DNA of 64,000 nt from Corythucha ciliata. Lineage: Eukaryota; Arthropoda; Insecta; Hemiptera; Tingidae. The position numbers and the translations under genes are program-made. The notes beneath the pieces were generated by a model that saw only the letters and a list, made by a program, of their open reading frames with translations, was not told the DNA's origin and ran no database searches. Below are positions 63,601 through 64,000 of this stretch, one piece after another. The stretch lies in assembly GCA_038030265.1 (NCBI GenBank), contig CM075937.1:11346001-11410000 (forward strand). The letters run 5' to 3'. The stretch's first letter is position 1. Each line of letters starts with the position of its first letter.

Positions 63601-64000
63601 TCAATCGAATATTTAGGCCACAGTCTTTGCTGATATCACTTGCAACGTTATGTTCTCCATCAGATCGGATAAATTGAAATTCGTAGAAATAAGTAGGCAA
63701 ATCGCTGTCCAACCGTCCGACCTCTTCACATACCTACATCCATGGATAACCTAAAAATCCTCATTTATCCGTATTTAAGCATTTCGGGGGGGCCCGTCTG
63801 ATCCGGGGCGGTTCCCCCTACCTCAGTAAGCTACTACATGGGGTCTGAAGTCCAAGGAAGCAGCTGGAATCCCGCGGACCTTTTCGGTCTGCTCAAAGTC
63901 GAGAAAATCTGCTAAAATTGCTTCAACGAGAAACACTCATTTTTGGAGATTTATGGATTTGGATCTTATGGAGTTCTTTAGAGTAGAGCGTTGGTACTAG
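63601..64000. other. No gene seen; right edge of window
   Basis: No frame with resemblance. A G9/C3 patch near 63787 is the only noticeable composition change. Confidence 0.45.

Noticed and set aside
1..64000. Host protein-coding genes with introns
   Set aside because: No set of frames with splice-compatible borders and non-transposon homology could be found by reading; this does not exclude small exons in the unassigned stretches.
1..64000. Telomeric TTAGG arrays or rDNA
   Set aside because: No tandem TTAGG run and no recognisable ribosomal RNA core sequence were seen.

Overview
The window looks like a piece of an animal, probably arthropod, genome made almost entirely of transposable elements and tandem repeats. 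The evidence is the set of families: Gypsy and Copia LTR retrotransposons with arthropod-type gag and pol, at least six different non-LTR retrotransposons (I-like with RNase H, R1-like, Jockey/CR1-like), tRNA-derived short retroposons and several non-autonomous DNA transposons. There is no bacterial operon structure, and I could not support a single host gene. I cannot name the species from the sequence alone.

Layout. 0.5-14.3 kb is a nested stack, almost all on the minus strand. A Gypsy element (A) is cut into pieces at 13.9-14.3, 7.8-8.2 and 6.0-6.4 kb. Between the pieces lie a fragment of a second Gypsy (B, 6.4-7.8 kb), a Jockey/CR1-like element (NL3, 8.2-12.4 kb) that itself carries a SINE at 10.2 kb, and a small LTR element (12.4-13.9 kb). 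At the left edge an R1-like element (NL2) abuts Gypsy A, and a nearly intact I-like element (NL1, 0.5-4.3 kb) abuts NL2. 14.4-15.8 kb is a conserved 'head' followed by a degenerate 30-bp tandem array. 18.6-22.4 kb has two non-LTR fragments and a deleted Gypsy (D) on the plus strand. 22.7-25.7 kb is a putative terminal-inverted-repeat (TIR) element carrying a second head-plus-array copy and a 21-bp array. 26.4-34.4 kb is mostly tandem arrays of ~31, 30 and 21 bp.

35.2-60.5 kb is the most layered part. A 140-bp Copia LTR at 35.2 kb and its relative at 60.3 kb are flanked on their outer sides by the same 5 bases, which suggests one Copia (1) split over 25 kb. Inside are a Gypsy fragment (E) and a second Copia (2) that starts at 39.7 kb and is read in pieces to 53.3 kb. 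Copia 2 is interrupted by a 5.5-kb element with perfect 13-bp TIRs and TTAA target duplication (40.8-46.3 kb, itself containing a 403-bp hAT-type MITE), a hairpin MITE, a non-LTR element (NL6) and a 2-kb element with ~330-bp TIRs. 61.5-63.6 kb is a 30-bp tandem array split by a 0.3-kb retroposon with tRNA-like sequence and 29-bp inverted repeats.

Nothing here works together as a pathway: the coding remnants are polymerases, nucleases and capsid-type proteins of selfish elements, mostly broken. The most unusual theme is the abundance of degenerate 30-bp and 21-bp tandem arrays, present in both orientations and lying inside TIR-bounded elements, so they may be cargo spread by transposition. That reading is an inference from two aligned copies and from boundaries read by eye.
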